From positions 1 to 51,828 of the forward strand of contig CAITND010000049.1 in the NCBI GenBank assembly GCA_903893625.1: a stretch of DNA of 51,828 bases. The letters run 5' to 3'. The DNA comes from an uncultured Oscillatoriales cyanobacterium (GTDB lineage Bacteria > Cyanobacteriota > Cyanobacteriia > Cyanobacteriales > Microcoleaceae). Positions 44,768-51,828 of the stretch are shown here, one piece after another. Under the pieces are notes generated by a model. It was not told the origin of the DNA and made no database searches. It saw only the letters and a program-made list of their open reading frames with translations. Each line of letters opens with the position of its first letter. The stretch's first letter is position 1. The translations under genes and the position numbers were made by a program.

Positions 44768-45394
44768 ATGAACTACGCCAGAACATCCAATAACTTCCCC
44801 ATTAACGTTGATTTTCTCCCCCCTGACGTCATCCCCTTTAACGGAAAAATCGGCATGACCTACGCCCCCGGAAAATCCCATCAAGGGATGCACGTTCTCT
44901 GGGATCGGAGCTTATATCACGACCTAGACCGCCTGCGCTACTTCTATCACACCGATGTTTTGGTATCCCTAATTGAACCCCACGAATTTCATAAAGTTCA
45001 AATTCCCACCCTCTTCCCCGAAGCTCAAGCTAGAGGAATGGAAACAATTTGGTTTCCCATTCCTGACTTAAAAGTTCCGACCTCAATGGAAGGCGTCATT
45101 AACCTAGTCCCCCAAATTCTCGACCGAGCCAAAGCAGGTAAAACCGTTGTCGTTCACTGTATGGGGGGATTTGGACGCACCGGAACTATTGTGTCTTGCT
45201 GTTTAGTGACCTTGGGTTATACTCCAGAAAATGCGATCGCTATTGTCCGCCATACCCGTGAATATTGCGTTGAAACCACCGAACAAGAAGAATATGTCAG
45301 CTTATTTTCCCAAGCCTGGAAGCAGTCATCAATAGACATTCTTAGGAAAATTAACGAGGAATTAGAAAATACATCTTGTGGAAAAGCAAGATGA
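44768..45394 (+). CDS. Dual-specificity/tyrosine phosphatase (CDKN3-like)
   Basis: A 208-residue cysteine phosphatase. The P-loop is VVHCMGGFGRTGTIVSCCL with C131 nucleophile and R137, and the general acid is D100 in PIPDLKVP, so the active site is complete. It is most like the cyclin-dependent-kinase-inhibitor-3-type phosphatases found in bacteria. Its stop overlaps the next gene's start (ATGA, 45391-45394), tightly coupling it to a restriction endonuclease, and it follows A3 by 41 bases. A role as a dephosphorylating signal or effector within the island is possible; a stray housekeeping gene is the alternative. Confidence 0.88.
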   Translation: MNYARTSNNFPINVDFLPPDVIPFNGKIGMTYAPGKSHQGMHVLWDRSLYHDLDRLRYFYHTDVLVSLIEPHEFHKVQIPTLFPEAQARGMETIWFPIPDLKVPTSMEGVINLVPQILDRAKAGKTVVVHCMGGFGRTGTIVSCCLVTLGYTPENAIAIVRHTREYCVETTEQEEYVSLFSQAWKQSSIDILRKINEELENTSCGKAR

Positions 45395-46308
45395 ATACAC
45401 AGGAGGTAATCAGATTAGCGTCTCATTATTTAGATGGCTTGTCTGGACATATTTTTGATCTGTTGGATATTTCTAAACCGATTTCTGTAGATGCCGCAGT
45501 TAATCTATCTAAAGTCATTTCAAAACTTTCGCCGCTCCTGGGAAATTTGATTGAATTTAATACAGTAGAATTTTTGAATAAACAAAACGAATTTTCCGAG
45601 TTTGGCAAGTGGCAACGGCAAGATCCTGGTTTTCCAGATACTATTTTTGTTGGAAACGTTCAACCCATGCCAGGTTTAGAAATTAAAGCTTGGTTTCCCC
45701 TGGCAACGGAAATAACAGCGCGTTTCAAAGATAGTCAAAATCACTTCCAATTTGACCAGACTTATGTTGCAATATTGGCATGGCTACCGGAAAATATTAT
45801 TTATGGTAAGCCTCGAATTATTGATGTCTGTGTTGTTTCTGGTTTATCTGTCGCTGCTGCTAGAGATAATCATTATCATAACCCACCGGATTATCTTGTT
45901 TTAGAGCCAGAGGATACGACTCAGAGAACAGCAAATTTACAACAAACTAACACCAATGGCTATAAATTTCAAGGTTCTACTCAGGAACTTTTAGAAGCGC
46001 AAAAAATCGTAGAATTATGGGGAAGTGAAGGAAGAATTTACAAACCAACTAGAGAATATCAATTACAGTTACGCGAATTACTCACCCGCTACAAATATAG
46101 ACTCGATACGAATTTTGCCAAGATGGATCGAATTGAACATCCAGGTATTGAGCAATTTAAACAGCGTGTTTTTAACATTGAAATGTGTGATATGAAGATC
46201 GGGGAATGGAATAGACTTTTATCCAGCCGGAAAGAGGAAAGAATTAAGCAAGCTTTACAAAGTTATTTGGATATTAAAGAAGAGAGTATTGATAAAATTC
46301 TGGATTAA
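45391..46308 (+). CDS. Type II-like restriction endonuclease, PD-(D/E)XK
   Basis: A 305-residue protein. Residues 77-113 carry a textbook PD-(D/E)XK core: QDPGFPDTIFVG (P82-D83), then MPGLEIKAWFPLATEITARF with E97-x-K99. Basic, helical sequence surrounds it. The gene faces and overlaps by 35 bases at its 3' end the DNA methyltransferase gene on the other strand, the usual Type II pairing. Recognition site unknown; families such as XcyI/Cfr9I come to mind but I cannot confirm. The TTG at 45376 gives a longer form, but ATG 45391 with the ATGA overlap is preferred. Translation is coupled to the phosphatase upstream. Confidence 0.8.
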   Translation: MNTQEVIRLASHYLDGLSGHIFDLLDISKPISVDAAVNLSKVISKLSPLLGNLIEFNTVEFLNKQNEFSEFGKWQRQDPGFPDTIFVGNVQPMPGLEIKAWFPLATEITARFKDSQNHFQFDQTYVAILAWLPENIIYGKPRIIDVCVVSGLSVAAARDNHYHNPPDYLVLEPEDTTQRTANLQQTNTNGYKFQGSTQELLEAQKIVELWGSEGRIYKPTREYQLQLRELLTRYKYRLDTNFAKMDRIEHPGIEQFKQRVFNIEMCDMKIGEWNRLLSSRKEERIKQALQSYLDIKEESIDKILD

Positions 46309-47383
46309 ATCTCTCTGTACCCCAGTAAAAATAGTCAGGGTCAATTTCACAGGAATAGGCTTTTCTGTTTAACTGACGTGCTGCCAGAGAAGCACTAAAC
46401 AAACCTCCAAACGGTTCCCAGATAATATCATTTTCATCACTGGAAGATTGAATAATCAGACTCATAAGATCAAGGGGTTTTTGATTGAGATGTAACGCTT
46501 TACCAGATTTGGTTTTAATTCGTTCATTTCCTCGTAAAGCCGAACGTTCCCAAACATTTGTAAACCCATGAGGACATTGAAATTTTGAGCGCATTTTGCT
46601 CCATTCTTGTTTCGTCAAAGAGCGTTGATTATCTAAAGAAAAATAGGGTTTACCTTCTAAATTACCCTTTTCATTGGCATAATTAACGAGACGTTCAAAC
46701 ATTTCTGGCGGAGGAAAATACCATAAATGTCCTTGATCAAAATATTTTCTCGTTGCTGCATCTGCGACACCGCAAGCATCATTTGCGCGTTTAAGGGGGA
46801 GTCCTGAACGTTTCCATTCTTTCAGCAACCATGTTTTTAAAGGCAAATTGTTAATTGTTACTTCTCTAACATATTGAACACAAACTTCTGTAACAACTGG
46901 AAACCTACGAATTTTTTCAGTATTAACATTACCTGCAATATGACCTTTGCCTTTATTCCAAATATTGCAATTTACATAACGCCATCCGTATTTTTCCAGA
47001 ATGGGATGAACAACAGCCCAACCTATTTCTGAATTCCAAAACCAAAGGGTAGTACAAGGTATCGCTGCTTTTGACCAAGCTTGAATATGAGGTTCATACC
47101 ACTGAGGTAAATCCAAATGATCTGATGTATCTCCTTCAAATCCTAAAACACCATAAGCGCCATCTGAAACAATAACAGTCGGTTGTTCCCATTGATCATA
47201 ATGTTCGAGGCTATCACCTAAAAACAACGTAACAAATTCATCATTCCATTGAGAAAAGCTCGGACTTGCATCTAGTTTAACGACTTTTCCACGACCGACT
47301 GTACTCGTTGCTTTGGGTTTTAAAGTGTTGTTGGGGGGTTGATTAGGTAAAGTCATTAACTCAAATGCTTTTTTAGAATTCAT
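46274..47383 (-). CDS. DNA N4/N6 methyltransferase (restriction-modification partner)
   Basis: A 369-residue amino-methyltransferase. Motif IV reads SDGAYG (residues 73-78), in the position of the DPPY-type catalytic loop, and precedes motif I, EPFGGLFSASLAA (about 323-335); the end CEIDPDYFYWGTERF is a typical SAM/D-loop and beta-class tail. The order IV...I points to the beta class (N4-cytosine or N6-adenine). NQKPLDLMSLIIQSSSDEND is a familiar sequence between X and I. It should protect the sites cut by the convergent endonuclease gene. Start ATG 47383 (an in-frame ATG follows at 47356). Confidence 0.87.
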   Translation of the reverse strand: MNSKKAFELMTLPNQPPNNTLKPKATSTVGRGKVVKLDASPSFSQWNDEFVTLFLGDSLEHYDQWEQPTVIVSDGAYGVLGFEGDTSDHLDLPQWYEPHIQAWSKAAIPCTTLWFWNSEIGWAVVHPILEKYGWRYVNCNIWNKGKGHIAGNVNTEKIRRFPVVTEVCVQYVREVTINNLPLKTWLLKEWKRSGLPLKRANDACGVADAATRKYFDQGHLWYFPPPEMFERLVNYANEKGNLEGKPYFSLDNQRSLTKQEWSKMRSKFQCPHGFTNVWERSALRGNERIKTKSGKALHLNQKPLDLMSLIIQSSSDENDIIWEPFGGLFSASLAARQLNRKAYSCEIDPDYFYWGTERFNPEFYQYSLL

Positions 47384-47712
47384 AAAAATTGTTACTCTTA
47401 GTAAAAGAGAGGAAAATGTATCAACAATTCTATGTTAGAATCAATAACATCAGTTTTATTTAAACACGATCTTCCCTAGCTATGCCTTCTAGTACAATTA
47501 CATTTTAACCAGCAACCTTTCCTTGCATCCCACATTAAGCTAATGGCCTAGATACTATGGCTTACGGGCTTATGCTTGCTTTTACTACACAGAGTCTTTC
47601 TTTGGCAGTACAATAGCAGGCAGAACGAGGACAAGATGCTGATGATATCGCATGAGCCTTTGGATTCGTATAGTGATCATGTTGAGTTAAAATTCGGCAT
47701 AGAGAGGACAAT
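47384..47712. other. Gap between methyltransferase and module B
   Basis: A 329-base region, divergent between the methyltransferase (leftward) and B1 (rightward). It must hold both promoters. An ORF that overlaps the start of B1 (47576-47785) is a shadow. GAGAGGACA precedes ATG 47713. No repeat or relic recognised. Confidence 0.5.
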
Positions 47713-48288
47713 ATGGCTAAACTTAGTACAGAGCAACTCATCTATCTACTTTATGCCCGTGCATATACCGCAAAAGATACGGTAACAAAAGGCACGGTCA
47801 AGTCCTATTTGGCGAGGGAGTGGAAGGAGAAAGCAGATCAAATCTATGATGCCTTACAAACACAGGAACTAATTAAGCAAGCAAGTAAAGGGCGTTTTTA
47901 CCTGACCGAGCAAGGTTTACAAGCTCTTGTCACTAATTTAGCTACTACCGATTACGAATTTAGTTCTGTTAAAGGCCCTAAAGTATTAAACACTTTATTG
48001 ATTTGTATTAAACAGGCTGCTAATTTTCATTCTCAAGTTAATTCTTTTGATGAAATGAGTTTTGATGAATTTCAGGAGAAATTCAAAACGCTTTATCTTA
48101 AAGTGAGGCAGAAGCAGGAACTCCGGGGTGTCGTTGCTATTCATAGCAAAGAACTTTGCGATGAGTTTATGGAAATAAACCCTATTTCACCAGAAAAATT
48201 AAGTAAATATTTTGATTTGCTTAAGTCAAATGGTAACATTTTTGCTGTAAATGAAAAAGGTCATGAATTAATTCAATGGGTGGAGTAG
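47713..48288 (+). CDS. Winged-helix-like protein of defence module B (B1)
   Basis: A 191-residue homologue of A1 (40498-41205), with the winged-helix-like N-terminal domain (IYDALQTQELIKQASKGRFY, then LTEQGLQALVTNL), a linker, a helical segment (SFDEFQEKFKTLYLKV) and a C-terminal winged-helix-like end (SPEKLSKYFDLLKSNGNIF, then NEKGHELIQW). It lacks the Ser/Thr-rich N-terminal extension of A1. It ends 3 bases before the ATPase-nuclease gene, so the pair is translationally coupled. Likely recognition or adaptor subunit. I do not recognise a named family. Start ATG 47713 with GAGG seven bases upstream. Confidence 0.78.
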   Translation: MAKLSTEQLIYLLYARAYTAKDTVTKGTVKSYLAREWKEKADQIYDALQTQELIKQASKGRFYLTEQGLQALVTNLATTDYEFSSVKGPKVLNTLLICIKQAANFHSQVNSFDEMSFDEFQEKFKTLYLKVRQKQELRGVVAIHSKELCDEFMEINPISPEKLSKYFDLLKSNGNIFAVNEKGHELIQWVE

Positions 48289-48291
48289 AAT

Positions 48292-50019
48292 ATGCCTGAA
48301 GATGCTGGAAAAAAGAAGCTTATAAAAGATTTATTGATAGCAGTTCAAAGAGGTGAAGGATTTATTGAAGATATTTGGATTGAGCGTGTTATTAAACTTC
48401 CAGGAACAGAAGGTGAGGGATCTACTGCACGAAGTTTATCAGGAAGAAAAGTCAATAATATTACTCAACTTCTTGAAGACGATCTTCAAAATTGTTTTGA
48501 TGACGGATATTTTACTTTTAGATTTATTTCGGCTATAAAGGGAAGTGGTAAAACCTCTTTGCTAACTTATTTGCACCAGTTAACCAAGACCAAGCCAACC
48601 TACGAAAAACTTTCTGTTGTCTGCCGTTTTCCTCTTTCTGATGTACGGTCAATAGCTATTCCTTATAATTTTAGTATAAAATTTTACTGTTATATTCTTG
48701 CTCAAACTTTTTGGGAACTGTTAAATAATACAAATATTTTAATTAAAAACGGAGCTAAGAATATACTGAGTGATTATCTAGAAAACAATGAATTGAGTGA
48801 ACTAATAATAGCTACTAAACCAAAGCCTTTTTGTGCTAAATTTAATAGGTACTTAGCCAATACAGGAGTAATTTTTGAAGACTTATTGTTTGAATTGATT
48901 TATGAAGTATCTAGGATAGAACCACAATTTACTTTTGCCTATTTAGTTGATGAGTTAGATTCCTTAGAAAAATACCCTAATGACCTTCAGGAAACTAGAT
49001 CTATCATTAAAGCTCTAATTAAGAGAGTATCTCAACAATTTAGATCGAAAATCCGTCTCCTAATTTATATTGTAGGAACATCAGAAAATATAAAAAGTTT
49101 TATTGATGAAGATTCTGTACTAGAAAGCCTTGTTAGTCGTTGGGTTATTAATCTAAATACAGGATATGGAAATGAATTTGAAATGATAAGATCTAAAATT
49201 GATGCGCGTATAGAAGGAGCCTTTAAAGGATATAAAAATTTTTCTCAAGCCTGGCAGGACATTAAGAATATACCTTTAAATCCTGCTCAAAACTTAAGAA
49301 GCTTTTGTCAAGAATACGCTACAGCAGTTATAGAGATACATGAAAAGCATTTTAGAGAAGAACCTGAAAAAAGTTTTGAAGGAAATGCACGTCAGTTAGT
49401 GGAAGCGCAATGTAGGCAGAAATGGCAAACCCATCTCAACAAAAAATCATATACTTTATCTTCAGTTTCCACGACAACTGTACTTGAAGGTCACGCTTTC
49501 GATTGTTATATAGAATTACATCACAACAATTCCTGTGTTGCTAGAGCCTTCGGTGAAGCAAAAAACTATGAACTTTTAAGTGGTCATCTAGAAACTTTTA
49601 ATGAATGGTTAGAAGATGTGAAATTTAAACCTTCAAATACTGATGGTACACCACCTGATCTTGCCTTTATAATTGCTCCTTCGTGTCCTTCTCTTTTGCA
49701 GCGAAAACTAGAGCTTAAAAACATTTGTTTTATAGAGTCTAATAAGGTAGTTACTCCTGTAATCGAGCCTGATGAAACAATAAACATAACTTCGGGTGTG
49801 GATATTAATACTGCTGAAAAAGATTTAATCGTTAATGCTTTTAAGGGAACTGCAATTAAAAAGACAACAATCGATAGGTTAATGCAGTTTAGAAGTAATA
49901 AGAATTATAAAAATTTGGATGAACTAGCTGCTGATTTAAAATTGACTCAAAATGCCAAGCAAAAACTACAAAAAAAGGTTGATGATGGAAAAATTTGCTT
50001 CTCAGCACCCAGTAAATAA
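48292..50019 (+). CDS. ATPase-nuclease-HhH fusion of defence module B (B2)
   Basis: A 575-residue protein with three parts. (1) P-loop ATPase: Walker A AIKGSGKTSL (81-90) and Walker B FAYLVDELDSLEK (215-227), then IYIVGTSENIKSF as sensor-1-like. (2) PD-(D/E)XK-like domain, about 395-485: GHAFDCYIELHH (D404), then FGEAKNYELLSG (E422-x-K424), with PDLAFIIAPS following. (3) helix-hairpin-helix domain, about 500-568: VDINTAEKDLIVNAFKGT and KNLDELAADL, resembling ComEA/T2SK-type HhH that bind DNA. So a motor, a nuclease and a DNA-binding tail are fused. Partner B1 is 3 bases upstream. It parallels A2 (ATPase) plus A3 (nuclease) of module A. Confidence 0.82.
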   Translation: MPEDAGKKKLIKDLLIAVQRGEGFIEDIWIERVIKLPGTEGEGSTARSLSGRKVNNITQLLEDDLQNCFDDGYFTFRFISAIKGSGKTSLLTYLHQLTKTKPTYEKLSVVCRFPLSDVRSIAIPYNFSIKFYCYILAQTFWELLNNTNILIKNGAKNILSDYLENNELSELIIATKPKPFCAKFNRYLANTGVIFEDLLFELIYEVSRIEPQFTFAYLVDELDSLEKYPNDLQETRSIIKALIKRVSQQFRSKIRLLIYIVGTSENIKSFIDEDSVLESLVSRWVINLNTGYGNEFEMIRSKIDARIEGAFKGYKNFSQAWQDIKNIPLNPAQNLRSFCQEYATAVIEIHEKHFREEPEKSFEGNARQLVEAQCRQKWQTHLNKKSYTLSSVSTTTVLEGHAFDCYIELHHNNSCVARAFGEAKNYELLSGHLETFNEWLEDVKFKPSNTDGTPPDLAFIIAPSCPSLLQRKLELKNICFIESNKVVTPVIEPDETINITSGVDINTAEKDLIVNAFKGTAIKKTTIDRLMQFRSNKNYKNLDELAADLKLTQNAKQKLQKKVDDGKICFSAPSK

Positions 50020-50132
50020 GCGGAAGCTAATAGAAATATTATCTACGAAACTCCATCCCATAAGGTCGAAATGTGCATTCAAGGTTTCAGTTAATATCAA
50101 TGCTCTTAAATCTTACACTGATAACTGAGTAA

Positions 50133-50155
50133 GGGCGGGAAAACCCCGCCCCTAC
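50133..50155. terminator. GC-rich hairpin between convergent genes
   Basis: GGGCGGGAAAACCCCGCCC, then CTAC; a short strong stem-loop between B2 and the glycosyltransferase, of the same half-site type as other GTAGGGGC repeats. Plausible bidirectional terminator; no long T-tract. Confidence 0.45.
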
Positions 50156-50158
50156 GGA

Positions 50159-51376
50159 TTAAACAACATGGCTCAATTCTAAACGCCGTTCTTGTAACAA
50201 ATCTCGATAGAGATGTTCCAGTTTAGTAATATTTTGGCTGAGGGTATAGCGTTCTAAAACCCGTTGACGGGCTTTTTGACCCACAATGGGAATCATTTCA
50301 GGATGATCTCGTAATAGAGGTAATAGAGTTCGCAATTGGGAAGTAACGCCTTCAGTTTTCATGATAATTCCGGCGCCACCTTCCATAACTTCCCCATCCG
50401 CCCCCGCATCCGTCGCCACACAAGCAGTCCCACAGGACATCGCCTCTAATAAAGAGATCGATAACCCTTCCACCATCGACGGTAAAACAAAGACATCCGA
50501 CCCCCGCAGAATTTCAATGCGTCGGTCTTCATCCCCCACAAACCCAAACCAGATGATCCCATCTTCTAGCCCATAGGAGGCTTGTAAAGAGGCTTCTAAT
50601 GGCCCATCACCGACAATGACTAATAGACAATCTGACCCCATTTCCGACTTTTTCCAGGCTTTCAGCAGAGACTCAACATTTTTTTCCGTTGCTAGACGTC
50701 CCTGATAGACAAAAACCCGTTCAACTCCCAATTCTTCCTTAAAGCGAGATGGCCCCGGAGAATATTTCTCCACATCCACCCCATTCGGAATTACCGCCAC
50801 CCGATGTTTAGCCACACCCAGACGGTTTAACATCTCCCGTTGGACTTGGGAAAACACAATTACACGGTCATAGTTTGCTAAAAAAGGCGCGTAAATTTGA
50901 TAGGTTAAATGTTGTGTCCCCGATTTGAGATTGCGGAATTTGTAGTCAAAGGGGGTGTGAAAAGTCGCCACCAAAGGGATATTCAGTTCTGCACAAATTT
51001 CGGGTAACATGAAATCCAAAGGCGAAAGAGTCAAGGACGCATGAACAACATCCGGTTTCAGCCGTTGTAAGGACTGCGTTAGGACTTTGCTGGAACTGAG
51101 GGTGGGAATGGTATAGACTTGAGACTTATAGAGACAGGGTAAAGACACCTCTTGAGTCATGGGAAAGGGTGTCACCTTGCTATTGTTATCCCCTGTAAAA
51201 ATTTTCCATTTACCGTTTTCCAGTTCCCATTCCGAGTTTCGCTCAGTTGCACTGTAGGCGGCAAAGTGGAGAAAACTGACTCGATGGCCCCGATCTAGCA
51301 GGGCGTTGGTAATTTCCCTAGAATAAGTAACGTTACCGCAGAAGGGTGATTTTTTTCCAAGCCAAGCAATGTGCAT
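50159..51376 (-). CDS. GT4-family glycosyltransferase
   Basis: A 405-residue GT-B retaining glycosyltransferase. The C-terminal lobe contains IPNGVDVEKYSPGP, VYQGRLATEKNVESLLKAW, VGDGPLEASLQ and the family's donor-site motif PSMVEGLSISLLEAMSCGT (E-x7-E). The N-terminal lobe begins HIAWLGKKSPFCGNVTYSRE and has a histidine-bearing acceptor motif, PLVATFHTPFD. Donor and acceptor sugars cannot be read. It contains an unusual low-complexity tract near residue 50 (SEWELENGKWKIF), possibly a repeat-derived insertion. It converges on the defence island from the right and is probably not part of it. Confidence 0.9.
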   Translation of the reverse strand: MHIAWLGKKSPFCGNVTYSREITNALLDRGHRVSFLHFAAYSATERNSEWELENGKWKIFTGDNNSKVTPFPMTQEVSLPCLYKSQVYTIPTLSSSKVLTQSLQRLKPDVVHASLTLSPLDFMLPEICAELNIPLVATFHTPFDYKFRNLKSGTQHLTYQIYAPFLANYDRVIVFSQVQREMLNRLGVAKHRVAVIPNGVDVEKYSPGPSRFKEELGVERVFVYQGRLATEKNVESLLKAWKKSEMGSDCLLVIVGDGPLEASLQASYGLEDGIIWFGFVGDEDRRIEILRGSDVFVLPSMVEGLSISLLEAMSCGTACVATDAGADGEVMEGGAGIIMKTEGVTSQLRTLLPLLRDHPEMIPIVGQKARQRVLERYTLSQNITKLEHLYRDLLQERRLELSHVV

Positions 51377-51828
51377 TCAAGTGATTTGGAATTTATTAAA
51401 AGTGGTTTGTTGAGCATGACTTTACCACGATTACCGCGTTCTGTCCTCAATATTCAGATTGACATTCTCCCGACACCAACGTTTCACTTATGGTGCGGGT
51501 CTTCTTGCTCCCATTTACGATAAAAGTAGGATGGGCTCTGCCCATCACAACCCAATGACATGATCACAACCCAATGACATGATCACAACCCAATGGCATG
51601 ATCACAACCCAATGGCATGATCACAACCCAATGACATGATCACAACCCAATGGCATGATCACAACCCCAGGGCTGTTTCATTCTCAAAAAATGCGATCGC
51701 TAAACCTTTGATCTGGGGCAGGTTTTAGGCTTGATTTCAAAAGAAAATATCAAAACTGTTGAAATCATCCTTCTTTTCTTTACAGAGTAAGGCTTTTAGA
51801 AATTAGCGATCGCATTTTAGATCCGACG
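51377..51828. other. Repeat-rich gene-free window end
   Basis: A 452-base region with no ORF of note. It holds a GATGGGC/GCCCATC hairpin around 51532-51546, the 19-bp tandem array 51544-51668, and two HIP1-containing arms in inverted orientation, AAAATGCGATCGCTAA (51688-51703) and TTAGCGATCGCATTTT (51803-51818). Any promoter of the glycosyltransferase gene would be at its left edge. Confidence 0.6.
51544..51668. repeat. 19-bp tandem repeat, 6.6 copies
   Basis: Head-to-tail copies of ATCACAACCCAATGRCATG. The one variable base (R) runs A, A, G, G, A, G in copies 1-6, and a partial seventh copy follows. There is no spacer between units. Confidence 0.9.

Noticed and set aside
45391-46308. Naming the endonuclease as XcyI/Cfr9I or AvaI type
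   Set aside because: I can see the PD-(D/E)XK core but cannot establish the specificity family from memory, so no symbol or site is given.
47576-47785. 69-residue ORF overlapping the start of B1
   Set aside because: It overlaps B1 in another frame and shows no coding character; B1 has a ribosome binding site and homology to A1.
40498-50019. Calling the island BREX, DISARM, Dnd or Wadjet
   Set aside because: The marker genes of those systems (PglX/PglZ, DrmA/B, DndB-E, SMC-like JetC) are missing.
51544-51668. CRISPR array
   Set aside because: Units of 19 bp are directly contiguous with no spacers and no cas genes are in the window.

Overview
The window comes from a cyanobacterium, most likely a filamentous Oscillatoriales such as Planktothrix (genus is an inference). 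Evidence: many HIP1 octamers (GCGATCGC), a low-CO2-inducible NDH-1 CO2-uptake operon (ndhF3/ndhD3/cupA), a GUN4-domain protein, a likely cyanobacteriochrome kinase, a two-partner-secretion exoprotein of cyanobacterial type, heptanucleotide STRR repeats and a family of 28-nt palindromes. Composition is AT-rich. I see no rRNA, tRNA, CRISPR array or intact transposase.

Layout. 1-4.4 kb: a tandem duplication of an ELWxxDGT-repeat protein gene plus a fasciclin gene; the first fasciclin copy is truncated, with a hairpin repeat at the break. 4.5-5.7 kb: a solitary C5-cytosine methyltransferase. 5.8-11.7 kb (minus): ndhF3, a Tat-exported beta-carbonic anhydrase, a 35-residue Tat-like peptide, ndhD3 and cupA, an inducible CO2-uptake operon with a carbonic anhydrase embedded in it. 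12.0-15.7 kb: an ImmA/IrrE-type metallopeptidase plus PIN-like pair (toxin-antitoxin-like), a zinc-ribbon/metzincin protease and two TerD proteins. 15.9-21.0 kb: alpha/beta hydrolase, gcvH, an unknown protein, a SAM methyltransferase, a nucleotidyltransferase and a GUN4 protein, then a decayed CHAT-protein tail. 21.4-32.8 kb: a histidine kinase with a degenerate receiver, a large TPS exoprotein, and a three-gene minus-strand signalling operon (receiver-kinase, 1583-residue CBS/GAF/PAS hybrid kinase with a DXCF cyanobacteriochrome-like GAF, NMT1-like lipoprotein). 32.9-40.0 kb: housekeeping genes (lnt, gyrA, histone-deacetylase-like, a small protein, cbiX/sirB).

40.5-50.0 kb looks like a defence island and is the most interesting part. 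Two related modules bracket a Type II-like restriction-modification pair. Module A is a winged-helix-like protein, a P-loop ATPase and a DUF1802-PD-(D/E)XK nuclease. Module B is a homologous winged-helix-like protein and an ATPase fused to a PD-(D/E)XK-like and a helix-hairpin-helix domain. Between them, a dual-specificity phosphatase gene overlaps the restriction endonuclease gene by ATGA, and the methyltransferase gene converges on and overlaps the endonuclease gene. I do not recognise the A/B modules as any named defence system. The window ends with a GT4 glycosyltransferase and a repeat-rich gene-free stretch.
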